Source of the DNA: Castellaniella daejeonensis
Lineage (GTDB): Bacteria > Pseudomonadota > Gammaproteobacteria > Burkholderiales > Burkholderiaceae_B
DNA length: 64,000 nucleotides
Assembly: GCF_039523555.1 (NCBI RefSeq)
Contig: NZ_BAAAFN010000006.1
Span: 372,001 to 436,000, forward strand
Direction of reading: 5' to 3'
Shown one piece after another: positions 15,996 to 24,849 of this stretch (its first letter is position 1; each line of letters begins with the position of its first letter). Both the position numbers and the translations under genes were made by a program. The notes below the pieces were generated by a model that had not been told where the DNA came from, ran no database searches, and was given only the letters and a program-made list of their open reading frames with translations.

Positions 15996-16196
15996 TCAAT
16001 CGCCCGGCAACAGATCCTGCGCGGGCGTCTGATCCAGATACTCCCGATAGTGCCGATATTCCTGCAGCGAGCACGCCCTGATATTCCTTGCAAGCCAGGC
16101 GTCGACATCCTCGGTCTCCCGCCCGCGGTCCGGCGCTGCGCGTGTGCGGGCCGCGGAAAAATCCGGGCGATACCTGCCGGTATTCTGCTGGTCCAT
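15996..16196 (-). CDS. possible small protein, 66 residues
   Basis: A short minus-strand frame starting at ATG 16196, preceded by AAGG at a usable distance. The product is charged and soluble, with an Arg-rich first half and an ending LQEYRHYREYLDQTPAQDLL that could be a helix. No family is recognised. It is the only credible coding frame in the 590-base space between the carbonic anhydrase and the second MASE1 cyclase (15845-16434). The rest of that space holds the tandem repeat and AT-richer DNA with a TTGACA (16282-16287) that lacks a convincing -10. Confidence 0.35.
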   Translation of the reverse strand: MDQQNTGRYRPDFSAARTRAAPDRGRETEDVDAWLARNIRACSLQEYRHYREYLDQTPAQDLLPGD

Positions 16197-16434
16197 GCCT
16201 GCCGACCTTGAAGAAACAAAACTCTTGAAAAGACGAAACTGAATGCGTATGCACCATGCCCATTATTTCATCCGTATCCCCTTGACACAGAATCAAGAAT
16301 TGCAAATACCCTGCTTCTTCGGGCAATTTCCATGCATCCGGCAAGCAACGACCGGCAGGCCCACGCAAGGGAAAGATTAAAAATCGTCAGGAAACGAAGA
16401 ATGGCTGCAACACTCTGATAAATTCGACCATGCC

Positions 16435-17910
16435 ATGCTCACCAACGCCTTACCCGATATGCTCCAGGCCCTTCGCCGCAAGCATCACAGCGGCTGGCAC
16501 ACATCCAAGGTCGCCGCGATCGTATTCCTGGCCGCCATGGCAGAGCTGTCGACCCAGCCCGCCGGCGGCCTGCCGGTGTTGTGGCCCGCGAACGCCGTGC
16601 TGGCGGGCCTGCTGTTGCGCCAACCCGCCCTTGGACGACCGGTGGTCTGGCCGATGGCCGGCGCCGTCCTGCTCCTGGCCGCCAGTGCCTGGAACGTGCC
16701 CGCACTCCTGGCGCTGGTGTACGGCTTTGCGAACCTGGCCAGCGCCTTCGTCTGCTGGCGGCTTCTGGCCCAGCCCGACGCCGCCCCGAACCTGCGCCAG
16801 CCTCGCGCCGTCGCGCAGGTGCTGGCCGCCTGCATCGCGGCGGCCGCCACGCACACGATCGCGGCCGGTCCATTCCTCCTCTGGCTGGCGGCGGATGCGC
16901 CCGGTTCCCAGGCATCCGTCATCATTCACGGATTCCTCGGCCAGTTGCTCGGCTATTGCGCCCTTCTGCCCCCCATCCTGACGCTGCCCGTGCCGGCCTC
17001 CCGGAATCGCCGCCGCACTCCGCCGCGCACACAGCCCCGACCCGAGACCGTGCCACCGTTCGTCTGCCTGCTCGCAGGGCTGACCCTATGCTTCCTGGTC
17101 GGCGGCCCGGGCATCCTGGTCTTTCCGATTCCGCCCCTGCTGTATTGCGCGCTGGCCTACCGGCAACACATCACAGCCTGGCTCGCCCTGCTTTCCGTGC
17201 TCACCATCACCCTGGGCGCCACGTACGGCTGGATTCCCTTCGGCGACACACCGGACCCGGCCGGCACGGCCCCCTGGGACATGGCATCGCTGCAGCTGGG
17301 CGCCCTGCTGCTGGCGCTGGCCCCCCTGATCATGTCCTGCGCGCTCGCGGCGCGCAGCGACACCATCGCCGCCCTGAACCGCGCCCTCGATCACGACACG
17401 CTGACCGAAGCCCTGTCGCGGCAGGCATTCCTGCGCGGCGCCCAGGAACGCCTGCAAGATCCGGCCTTGCTCCGGGGGACCGGCCTGCTCATGCTGGACA
17501 TCGATCATTTCAAGCGGCTGAACGATACCTACGGACACGCGGCCGGGGATCAGGTCCTGCAGGCCTTCGCGCAAACCATCCGCGCGGCGATCCGTCCCCA
17601 AGACCTGTTCGGCCGGATCGGCGGCGAAGAATTCGGCATCGTGCTGCCCGACACGGGCCCCGAGGAAGTCGCCCACATTGCCGAGCGCCTGCGTGCCCGC
17701 GTGGCGGAAGCCTTGACGACCTGCACGGAAAGCGCCGAGCCCATCCGGATCACAGTCAGCATCGGCGCGGTGCATGACTCACGGGCGAACGGTGAAACCC
17801 TGCACTCGCTTTTATCGTATGCTGACCAGGCGATGTACCGGGCCAAGCACGGCGGCCGCAATCGCGTGTGTTTTCACAACGCCCGGCATCGGAAACATCC
17901 CCATGCTTGA
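16435..17910 (+). CDS. MASE1-type membrane diguanylate cyclase (second copy)
   Basis: A 491-residue paralogue of the cyclase at 6901-8424 with the same plan: about eight membrane helices (LPVLWPANAVLAGLLLRQPA is the MASE1 hallmark) and a C-terminal GGDEF domain. DIDHFKRLNDTYGHAAGD precedes GGEEF near residue 397, and RPQD forms the I-site. It is the first gene of a signalling operon: its last codons overlap the response regulator start (ATGCTTGA, 17903-17910). c-di-GMP output is thus physically tied to the downstream two-component system. Confidence 0.93.
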   Translation: MLTNALPDMLQALRRKHHSGWHTSKVAAIVFLAAMAELSTQPAGGLPVLWPANAVLAGLLLRQPALGRPVVWPMAGAVLLLAASAWNVPALLALVYGFANLASAFVCWRLLAQPDAAPNLRQPRAVAQVLAACIAAAATHTIAAGPFLLWLAADAPGSQASVIIHGFLGQLLGYCALLPPILTLPVPASRNRRRTPPRTQPRPETVPPFVCLLAGLTLCFLVGGPGILVFPIPPLLYCALAYRQHITAWLALLSVLTITLGATYGWIPFGDTPDPAGTAPWDMASLQLGALLLALAPLIMSCALAARSDTIAALNRALDHDTLTEALSRQAFLRGAQERLQDPALLRGTGLLMLDIDHFKRLNDTYGHAAGDQVLQAFAQTIRAAIRPQDLFGRIGGEEFGIVLPDTGPEEVAHIAERLRARVAEALTTCTESAEPIRITVSIGAVHDSRANGETLHSLLSYADQAMYRAKHGGRNRVCFHNARHRKHPHA

Positions 17911-18631
17911 TCCTAGCCAACTCATTGCACTGCTGGAAGACGACTCAGCCCAATCCGCGTGGATGCAGCAGACCCTGGCCAACGCAGGCCTGTCCTGCCG
18001 CGCCTTCGACGAAGGCGGTGCACTGCTCGCGGCGCTGCGCGCCCGCACACCCTTCGCGCTGCTCCTGCTGGACTGGGAACTGCCGGGCATCAACGGCATG
18101 GAAGTCCTGCGCTGGGTCCGCGCGAACTGCAACGAGGCCCTGCCGGTGATCTTCATCACTAATCGGACGCTGGAACGCGACCTGATCGAAGGGCTCAACG
18201 CAGGCGCGGACGACTATATCGCCAAGCCTTGCCGGCCCGGCGAGCTGCTGGCGCGGATCGGCGCCCAGCTGCGCCGCCACCGCCCGGCCGCGAACCCCGA
18301 CGCGGACTTCTCGCTGGGCGGATTCTCGGTCGACATGAGCGCCCGGAAGATCCGGCTGCATGGCGAACCCATCGCCCTCACCCCCAAGGAATTCGAGCTC
18401 GCGTCCCTGTTCCTGCGCCACCCCTGGCGGCTGTTCTCGCGTGACGACCTCAGCGCGCTGGTATGGAACCGGGAAGTGCCCAGCTCTTCCCGCACCCTGG
18501 ACACCCACCTGTCGAACATCCGCAAGAAACTGCGCTTCGGCCCCGCCACCGGCACCTTGCTCAGCGCATCTTACGCGCTGGGCTATCGTCTCGAGCTGCT
18601 GTCTTCCCCCGACTCAACCGCGTCCCCATGA
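17903..18631 (+). CDS. OmpR-family response regulator
   Basis: A 242-residue regulator with a receiver (ALLEDDSAQ acidic pocket, phospho-Asp in LLLLDWELPGINGMEV, Lys in IAKPCRPGELL) and a winged helix (about 140-235) with LTPKEFELASLFLRHP, LFSRDDLSALVW and SSSRTLDTHLSNIRKKL. Start ATG 17903 overlaps the end of the cyclase gene and its stop overlaps the start of the FecR-domain gene (ATGA). The presumed partner is the CHASE2 kinase two genes on. It may control this operon and others; no binding site was identified. Confidence 0.93.
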   Translation: MLDPSQLIALLEDDSAQSAWMQQTLANAGLSCRAFDEGGALLAALRARTPFALLLLDWELPGINGMEVLRWVRANCNEALPVIFITNRTLERDLIEGLNAGADDYIAKPCRPGELLARIGAQLRRHRPAANPDADFSLGGFSVDMSARKIRLHGEPIALTPKEFELASLFLRHPWRLFSRDDLSALVWNREVPSSSRTLDTHLSNIRKKLRFGPATGTLLSASYALGYRLELLSSPDSTASP

Positions 18632-19737
18632 CTTTGCCACGCTTCTTTTCCAATACCCCGGATGCCCGCACCCTGGCGCTGGTCCTGCTGGCTTCCTGCC
18701 TGTCCCTGCCGGCCACCACGGTTGCACGCCCCCTGGGCGCCCAGGGAAACGACTTCCTGTACCAGGTGGAGCCGCACGACACCCTGGAGCAACTTTCCCG
18801 GCGCTACACGCTGCGGGCCGAGCACTGGCCCGAGCTACAGCGCCTGAACCAGGTCGAAGACCCCTACCGCCTGCCCATCGGCAAGGTGCTGCGCATTCCC
18901 CTGTCCCTGATCCCGGAGCAGCCGGCGACTGCCACCATCGTCCATGTGGCCGGACAGGTCGCCGCCGATGGCCGGCCAGTGCGGCCGGGCGACATCCTGC
19001 GCGCGAACCAGTCGCTGCGCAGCGACGCGGGCAGCACCGCCACCCTGCAGCTCGAAGACCGGAGCCTGCTGACCCTGCCACCCGGTACGACGCTGCGGCT
19101 CCGCCGCCTGAAGTCATTCCAGGGCACGGGGCTGACCGACACCCAGGTCGACATCGACCGCGGCTCGCTCGAATCCACCGTATCGCCCGACGACACGGGT
19201 GTCGGGCGCTTCGAGATCCGCACGCCCGCCACCGTGACGGGCGTGCGCGGCACCCGGCTGCGCGTCCACGTCGATGCGCAGGGATCGCGCCACGAAGTCC
19301 TGCACGGCAACGCGGCGATCGAAAGCCCCAGCCAGGGCGAACAGCGCCTGGCCCCCGACCGTGGCGCCGCCTACGACGCCCGCGGCACCTTGCTGGGCAG
19401 CCACCCCTTGCTGCCCGCGCCGCACCACCCGAACCTGGACCCGGGCAGCGGCCGTCTGGAGTTCGAGCCGGTTCCAGGCGCATCCACCTATGCCGTCCGG
19501 GTCGCCCTGGACGCCGACGGCACCCGTCTGGAATCCAGCCGGCGCGTGAACGGCCCCGGCGTGTTCCTCCAGGCCCGTGGAAGCGGCCCACGCTACATAT
19601 TCGTGCGCGGCATCGACGCGCTCGGCATCGAAGGCCACGATGCAGTCCTGGCCGTCGATACCCTGCGCATCGGCCTCAGGGCCAGCGACGGGACTCCGGT
19701 CCTGGGGATCGACGGAACACCCGTGGCGCTGGACTGA
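18628..19737 (+). CDS. secreted LysM and FecR-domain protein
   Basis: A 369-residue exported protein: a signal peptide (residues 1-33, ending near TVARP), a LysM-like peptidoglycan-binding module (about 45-92: YQVEPHDTLEQLSRRYTLRA ... LPIGKVLRIP) and a FecR domain (about 110-225) with GDILRANQSLRSDAGSTA, LTLPPGTTLRL and TVTGVRGTRLRVHVD. The rest resembles a fibronectin-like region. Such proteins are found next to CHASE2 sensors and are thought to work as periplasmic signal partners. It lies between the regulator and the kinase with a four-base overlap and a six-base gap. Confidence 0.88.
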   Translation: MTLPRFFSNTPDARTLALVLLASCLSLPATTVARPLGAQGNDFLYQVEPHDTLEQLSRRYTLRAEHWPELQRLNQVEDPYRLPIGKVLRIPLSLIPEQPATATIVHVAGQVAADGRPVRPGDILRANQSLRSDAGSTATLQLEDRSLLTLPPGTTLRLRRLKSFQGTGLTDTQVDIDRGSLESTVSPDDTGVGRFEIRTPATVTGVRGTRLRVHVDAQGSRHEVLHGNAAIESPSQGEQRLAPDRGAAYDARGTLLGSHPLLPAPHHPNLDPGSGRLEFEPVPGASTYAVRVALDADGTRLESSRRVNGPGVFLQARGSGPRYIFVRGIDALGIEGHDAVLAVDTLRIGLRASDGTPVLGIDGTPVALD

Positions 19738-19743
19738 CGTGCC

Positions 19744-21693
19744 ATGATGCTCACCGACACCCGCCATTCGACCGGCATGCGGCGCCGCCTCATGCTCGAA
19801 TGGCTGGCGCTGGTGGCCGTCCTGACCCTGCTGTCGACCGCACTGGCGTTCTGGCAGAATCTGCCCGGCATCCGGGATGTGAACCGACGGGCCTACGACC
19901 TGAGCATGCAGGCGGTGCACAGCCCGCCCGCCAGCCGGAACATCGTCATCATCACCATTGACGATGCCAGCATCGACGCTCTGGGCTACTGGCCCTGGCG
20001 CCGTTCGGTGCATGCGGCCCTGCTCGACCACCTGCACGGCGCGCGGGCGGTGGCGCTGGACCTGATTCTCTCGGCGCCCCACCCTACCCACCCGCAGGAC
20101 GACCGGATCCTGGCCGAAGCCATCGGAAGGCATGGACGCGTCGTCCTGCCCGAAGTCCTGAGCCCGGACGGGCGGTACCGGATCACGCCGATCCCCTCGC
20201 TCGCCCAGGCCGCCGCAGCTCTTGGCCGGATCGATACGAGCCCCGGCCACGACGGCGTGCTGCGCACCGTCGAACTGCGCCGCACGCCGCAGAATGGGAG
20301 CCCGCCGCTACCGCATCTGATCGTCGCGCTGGCCCGCATGAGCGGCCAGGACGCGGCCGTGGAACGCACCCGGGCCATCCCCCCGGACACGGCGTCATTC
20401 ATTCGCTTCATCGACCCGGTTCCTGGCTACACCCTGTACCCTTATGCGGCCGTGCTGAACGGCCTGGTGCCCGAAGCCGCTTTCCGGGACCGCATCGTAC
20501 TGGTCGGAGCCTGGGCCTCGGGCCTGGGCGACCAGTTGCCGACCCCCATGGGCGGAATGACCGCGGGAGTCGAAATCCTTGCCACCGCTCTGCAGAACCT
20601 GCAGGACGACCTCTGGATCCGCATTTCCCCGGCCTGGATCACGGCGCTGGCAGGGCTGGGGCTGATCCTGCCGGTCTGCCTGGGCCTGGGCGTCCTGTCT
20701 CCACGCCGGGGGCTGGCCTGTGCGCTGGCCGCCTGCGTGCTTTTCCTGGCTGCGAACGCCCTGCTGCTGCAATGGGCCGGCTACTGGCTGCCACCCGCCG
20801 GAATCCTGGCGGCCCTGATCCTGGCCTACCCCCTTTGGAGCTGGCGCAGCCAGGAAGCCTCCCTGAGCCACATCGACGCCGAACTTGAACGGCTGAGCAT
20901 TCCGTCGACGTCCGCAGATCCCGGATCGGACCTTGCAATGCACGCAAGGGCCGGCCCCGATACCCTGCCCGAGCGGGCCGTCCGCCTGCACCAGGCCGTC
21001 ACCCGGCTGAAGCAGGCCACCCAGGCCCAGGAAGAGACGCTCAGCTTCCTGTCGCACGACATGCGGTCCCCGCAAAACGCCATCCTGGCCATCATCGAAC
21101 TACGGCGCCAGGCGCCCGAGCGATGGGCGGAAGGCGCGGTCCTGGCGCACATCGAGCAGCAGTCGCGCACCACCCTGGACCTGGTCGACCATATCGTCCA
21201 GCTGGGGCGCGCCGAATCCGCGCCCCTGAACCGGCACCCTGTCTACCTGGACGATCTGATCCAGGAATGCTGCGACCGGCGCTGGCCCAAGGCCGAGCAA
21301 CGCGCCATCGCGCTTCGATTCGAGGCCCGGCACCCTGACGCGATGGCCGACATCGACGCGGAACTCATGAGCCGGGCCATCGGCAACCTGCTGGACAACG
21401 CCCTGCTCTACACCCCCGAGCGCGGGATCGTCGAGTGCACTCTGGACACCGACGGGCGTTTCTGGCGCATTCACGTGCAGGACACCGGCCCCGGCATCCC
21501 GCCCGACCAGATGAAGCGCCTGTTTGCCCGCTTCCAGCGCCTGCCGGGCGATGCCGGCAAACCGGCCGGCAGCGGGCTGGGCCTGGCGTTCGTCAAGGCC
21601 GTGGCGCAGCGCCACGGCGGCCAGGCATCCTGCGTCAGCACTCCTGGCCAGGGCGCCCGGTTCACGATCAGCATCCCGGTGCAGGCGCACTGA
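19744..21693 (+). CDS. CHASE2-domain sensor histidine kinase
   Basis: A 649-residue kinase. Helix one is near residues 18-36; a periplasmic CHASE2 domain follows (about 45-295; VIITIDDASIDALGYWPWRR and FRDRIVLVGAWASGLGDQLPT are its hallmarks); three helices span about 300-365; then a coiled linker, a HisKA segment FLSHDMRSPQNAILAI with His about residue 438 and an HATPase domain (NLLDNALLYTPE, DTGPGIPPDQ, GSGLGLAFVKAV). The H-box has SPQ where TPL is usual. Likely partner of the response regulator upstream. Confidence 0.92.
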   Translation: MMLTDTRHSTGMRRRLMLEWLALVAVLTLLSTALAFWQNLPGIRDVNRRAYDLSMQAVHSPPASRNIVIITIDDASIDALGYWPWRRSVHAALLDHLHGARAVALDLILSAPHPTHPQDDRILAEAIGRHGRVVLPEVLSPDGRYRITPIPSLAQAAAALGRIDTSPGHDGVLRTVELRRTPQNGSPPLPHLIVALARMSGQDAAVERTRAIPPDTASFIRFIDPVPGYTLYPYAAVLNGLVPEAAFRDRIVLVGAWASGLGDQLPTPMGGMTAGVEILATALQNLQDDLWIRISPAWITALAGLGLILPVCLGLGVLSPRRGLACALAACVLFLAANALLLQWAGYWLPPAGILAALILAYPLWSWRSQEASLSHIDAELERLSIPSTSADPGSDLAMHARAGPDTLPERAVRLHQAVTRLKQATQAQEETLSFLSHDMRSPQNAILAIIELRRQAPERWAEGAVLAHIEQQSRTTLDLVDHIVQLGRAESAPLNRHPVYLDDLIQECCDRRWPKAEQRAIALRFEARHPDAMADIDAELMSRAIGNLLDNALLYTPERGIVECTLDTDGRFWRIHVQDTGPGIPPDQMKRLFARFQRLPGDAGKPAGSGLGLAFVKAVAQRHGGQASCVSTPGQGARFTISIPVQAH

Positions 21694-21719
21694 GCGCCGC
21701 CGCCCCTGTAGCGGGCAGG

Positions 21720-21965
21720 CTACCTGACGGCGCTGCGGCGCAGCTTTTCCAGCGCGGCCCGGTTCAGATCCCGGGCCTCCTGCTCGGCGTAGTCCCGCTC
21801 GCCGGGCTCATAAGCGCCTTCGTAGAGACACCGGCTGCGATTCCACTGGCACTCGCCGCTGACATCCGTCGTCTGCCTGGCCGGGGCGCCGCCCCCGAAG
21901 CATCCGGAGACCAGGGCGGCGGACAGCAGCGCGATGCTGCTTCGAATCACGATTCTGCCGGACAT
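21720..21965 (-). CDS. small lipoprotein, 81 residues
   Basis: Signal SIALLSAALVSGC with lipobox VSGC, then a short mature part with three further Cys-containing or charged stretches (GECQWNRSRCLYEGAYEPGE, ERDYAEQEARDLNRAALEKL). The two Cys in ECQWNRSRC could form a disulphide. ATG 21965 follows AGGAGG at ideal spacing, which decided the start over the longer open frame. Function unknown. It is convergent with the CHASE2 kinase gene. Confidence 0.75.
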   Translation of the reverse strand: MSGRIVIRSSIALLSAALVSGCFGGGAPARQTTDVSGECQWNRSRCLYEGAYEPGERDYAEQEARDLNRAALEKLRRSAVR

Positions 21966-22160
21966 GTTTCCTCCTTCTGCCTGGATTGCGTCTGCCATTT
22001 TTATAACAGGTTCCCACAGGCCTTCCGGGGCCGTCGCCCCGCCGCGGCCGGCGATTTTGTCACCGGCTATTACCCCGGCGAAAGGAACGGGCCTGGACAG
22101 CCGGCATCGGGCACGCGAATTGCCCCGGCCAGCACCGTACCGAAATAGAAAGGAACCACC

Positions 22161-22304
22161 ATGGCCGATCACACCAACGAACCGCCCGGGCCGGATGTGC
22201 CCGAACCCAGGCCCGAAGACGTGCCGCAACCCGATGAAGACGAGGTCAAGCTGCCGCCCAAGGAAAAGCCCCCGATGAAGGCGGGCTGGCAAGAGGATGG
22301 GTGA
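22161..22304 (+). CDS. acidic proline-rich small protein, 47 residues
   Basis: ATG 22161 follows AAAGGA. The product is highly charged and proline-rich (EPPGPDVPEPRPEDVPQPDE, then EVKLPPKEKPPMKAGWQEDG), without signal or hydrophobic segment. It is probably unstructured. The regular Pro/Glu pattern and the good ribosome site argue for a real gene, but no family is known to me. Confidence 0.55.
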   Translation: MADHTNEPPGPDVPEPRPEDVPQPDEDEVKLPPKEKPPMKAGWQEDG

Positions 22305-22499
22305 GGCGTGAGCCTCAACGTCCGCACGGCGCCAATCATTGCCTGTTGCCCATAAGCGGCTGGATCCGTGCCTTCGCGCATCCGGATGGTCCCCTCCCTG
22401 TGGAGGCATCGCTGGGTGGCGCTTGTCATGCAAGCACGTGTGTTGGGCGTTCTCGATCTCACATCATGCAGAAGCCGCAGCTCGGACACCCACGCACCT

Positions 22500-22646
22500 T
22501 CAGCAATTCCCCTTCTTGGCCTGCCCTGGGGGACAGAATCCGCCATGCCCCTGATCGGGGTCCACGACTACGGATCCGTGCGGCGTATACACAGCACAGG
22601 CTGAGAGCAAGGACACCAGCGCACAGGCCAACAATAGTTTTTTCAT
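22500..22646 (-). CDS. small lipoprotein with Cys-rich tail, 48 residues
   Basis: MKKLLLACALVSLLSACAVY is a textbook lipoprotein leader (lipobox LSAC). The mature part is only about 31 residues and ends GGFCPPGQAKKGNC, a Cys-x10-Cys end seen in small proteobacterial lipoproteins with a CPPG-x-A-K-K-x-x-C tail. AAGGAG precedes ATG 22646. Function unknown; outer-membrane attachment is likely. Confidence 0.75.
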   Translation of the reverse strand: MKKLLLACALVSLLSACAVYTPHGSVVVDPDQGHGGFCPPGQAKKGNC

Positions 22647-22985
22647 GCCAACTCCTTTCAGGGCGAAGCAATTTTGCCTCAAGCCAAAAAAGGAATGGCT
22701 ACGGAGCGTAACCACTCGCCCCATTCAGACCGTCCGCAGACACGGCCCAACGAATGCGTCTTGGCTGCGCATGTGTTCTCTCATCCTCCGATACATGCAG
22801 TGCAGCCGGGGCCTTGCACCGGGCGCTATGCCGTGTCAGCCGAGAGCCTGAACTCCTGAGCCCTCCAATACCGGACGGATGCATACGGACGTGACGGCGG
22901 TGGAAAGCAAGATTCGCCCTGCCCCAATGACATCCGCATCCCAATCAAGCGCAATATGCAATGGCCTCACGTACAGGCAAAGAAA
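22647..22985. other. intergenic region without recognised features
   Basis: Between the small lipoprotein and the tRNA-Lys terminator I see no credible coding frame, repeat or RNA. The lipoprotein promoter must lie at its left end on the minus strand, but no strong -35/-10 pair was found. Confidence 0.6.
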
Positions 22986-23013
22986 AAGGACCTAGGTTTG
23001 CACCTAAGTCCTT
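22981..23013 (-). terminator. rho-independent terminator of tRNA-Lys
   Basis: On the minus strand aaggacttaggt (from 23013 down to 23002) pairs with acctaggtcctt (22997-22986), one G-T pair, four-base loop, followed by TTTTTCTTT. It ends transcription of tRNA-Lys. Confidence 0.9.
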
Positions 23014-23021
23014 GGTAATTC

Positions 23022-23097
23022 TGGTGGGCTGTGAGTGACTCGAACACTCGACCGACGGATTAAGAGTCCGCTGCTCTACCAACTGAGCTAACAGCCC
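23022..23097 (-). tRNA. tRNA-Lys (anticodon CTT)
   Basis: A 76-base tRNA with encoded CCA. Acceptor GGGCTGT pairs with ACAGCCC; D-arm GCTCAGTTGGTAGAGC; anticodon stem GCGGA with loop CTCTTAA gives CTT, which reads AAG; T-arm GTTCGAGTC. It closely resembles E. coli tRNA-Lys apart from the anticodon. Confidence 0.97.
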
Positions 23098-23191
23098 GTC
23101 GCAATGATTTTGCGAAGAACGAAACTATACACCTTTTTTCAGCGGCGCGCAAAGCAACTGCGGCCAAGCCAGGCCAGACGCAAGCCCCGGC

Positions 23192-24571
23192 CTACACCGC
23201 CGCCGCCAGTCGGGCCGCCAGACCGATGTAGCTGCGCGGCGTCATGGCCAGAAGCCGTGCCTTGGGTTCGTCGGGCAGGTCCAGGCCGGAGATGAATTCC
23301 CGCAGGGCCTGCTCGGTGATGCCCTTGCCGCGCGTCAGGGCCTTCAGTTGTTCGTAGGGCTGCGGCAGGCCATAGCGACGCATCACTGTCTGCACGGGCT
23401 CGGCCAGGATTTCCCAGCAGGCGTCGATGTCGGCATCGATGGCTGCTGGATTCAGTTCCAGCTTGCCCAGGCCGCGCAGGCAGGCTTCGTAGGCCACCAG
23501 GCCGTAGCCCAGCGCCACGCCCAGGTTGCGCAGCACCGTGGAATCCGTGAGATCTCGCTGCCAGCGCGACACCGGCAGCTTTTCCGACAGGTGTCGCAAC
23601 ACCGCGTTGGCCAGGCCCAGGTTGCCTTCGGAATTCTCGAAGTCGATCGGGTTGACCTTGTGCGGCATGGTGGACGAACCCACCTCGCCGTCCTTCAGGC
23701 GCTGCTTGAAGTATCCCAGGGAGATATAGCCCCAGACATCGCGGTTCAGGTCCAGCAGGATCGTGTTGGCGCGGGCGATCGCATCGAACAGGGCCGCCAT
23801 CCAGTCGTGCGGTTCGATCTGGATCGAATAGGGATTCTGGACCAGCCCCAGGCCGCCCAGGACCTTGCCGGAGAAAGCGGGCCAGTCGACTTCCGGGTAG
23901 GCCGCGAGATGGGCGTTGTAGTTGCCGGTGGCGCCGTTCATCTTGGCCAGGGGCTGCACGGCGCGGATCGCATCCAGGGCCCGGTCCAGGCGGGCGACCA
24001 CGTTGGCGAATTCCTTGCCCATGGTGCTGGGCGTGGCCGGCTGGCCGTGCGTGCGCGACAGCAGCGGCTGGTCGGCGTGCCGGTGCGCCAGTTCGCGCAG
24101 GCGGGTGGCGACCGATTCCAGGGCGGGCACCACGCACAGGGTGCGCGCGCGGCCCAGCATCAGGGCGTGCGAGGTGTTGTTGATGTCTTCGGAGGTGCAG
24201 GCGAAATGGATGAACTCGGCCGCCCGGGACAGCTCGGCATCGTCGGCCACCTGCTCCTTCAGCCAGTATTCCACCGCCTTCACGTCATGGTTGGTGGTGC
24301 GTTCGATGGCCTTGATGCGGGCTGCGTCCGCTTCGGAGAAATTCTCCACCAGCGCCTGCAGCCGTGCGCGCGCAGCAGCCGAAAAAGCGGGCAGCTCGGG
24401 CAGGCCGGCGTCGGACAGGCCGATCAGCCAGGCGATCTCGACCTCGACCCGATGCGCCATGAAACCGGCTTCGGACAGGTAGGGGCGCAGGGCATCGGCC
24501 TTGGCCGCGTAGCGCCCATCCAGGGGCGACAGCGCGTTGAGCGCGCTGAGGGAAGAATCAATATGCATCAT
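23192..24571 (-). CDS. purB: adenylosuccinate lyase
   Basis: PurB cleaves SAICAR and adenylosuccinate, two steps of purine synthesis. The 459-residue protein shows TSEDINNTSHALML, the signature GSSTMPHKVNPIDFENSEGN with the flexible catalytic loop, and SRTHGQPATPSTMGKEFANV with the catalytic His. Length and order match the long E. coli-type PurB. Two adjacent ATG codons (24571, 24568) are both possible. It is a single-gene unit on the minus strand between tRNA-Lys and the glutathione transferase gene. Confidence 0.97.
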   Translation of the reverse strand: MMHIDSSLSALNALSPLDGRYAAKADALRPYLSEAGFMAHRVEVEIAWLIGLSDAGLPELPAFSAAARARLQALVENFSEADAARIKAIERTTNHDVKAVEYWLKEQVADDAELSRAAEFIHFACTSEDINNTSHALMLGRARTLCVVPALESVATRLRELAHRHADQPLLSRTHGQPATPSTMGKEFANVVARLDRALDAIRAVQPLAKMNGATGNYNAHLAAYPEVDWPAFSGKVLGGLGLVQNPYSIQIEPHDWMAALFDAIARANTILLDLNRDVWGYISLGYFKQRLKDGEVGSSTMPHKVNPIDFENSEGNLGLANAVLRHLSEKLPVSRWQRDLTDSTVLRNLGVALGYGLVAYEACLRGLGKLELNPAAIDADIDACWEILAEPVQTVMRRYGLPQPYEQLKALTRGKGITEQALREFISGLDLPDEPKARLLAMTPRSYIGLAARLAAAV

Positions 24572-24814
24572 CGACGGGAACGAGAAGGCGCCGCAGCCCG
24601 GCTACAGGACCGGGGGGCGCGAGACTGTGGAACGAACGGCGACCTGGAAATGCTCCGCACCAGCGAGGCAGCAAAGCGAATCCCAAGCCAGGATTCTAGC
24701 ACCCGCCCCGGCCGTCTCCGCCGGCGGGGCTTATATACCACACCTGGCCCCTGGCTGTTGATAAAAAAAGGTCAAAAAGACCCCCACATCCCCAGTTCCG
24801 GAAACCCGTCCTGC

Positions 24815-24820
24815 TATACT
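24815..24820 (+). promoter_or_regulatory. -10 box of the glutathione transferase gene
   Basis: TATACT lies 30 bases before ATG 24850. No strong -35 hexamer is present 17 bases upstream (ccagtt), so the assignment rests on the -10 and the position. Confidence 0.45.
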
Positions 24821-24849
24821 TTTCGAGCCCTGGACTATCCTGTTTCCTC

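Noticed and set aside
16401..16421. A five-codon frame (MAATL) with a ribosome site before the second MASE1 cyclase
   Set aside because: Too short to support and lacks a terminator or regulatory codon run.
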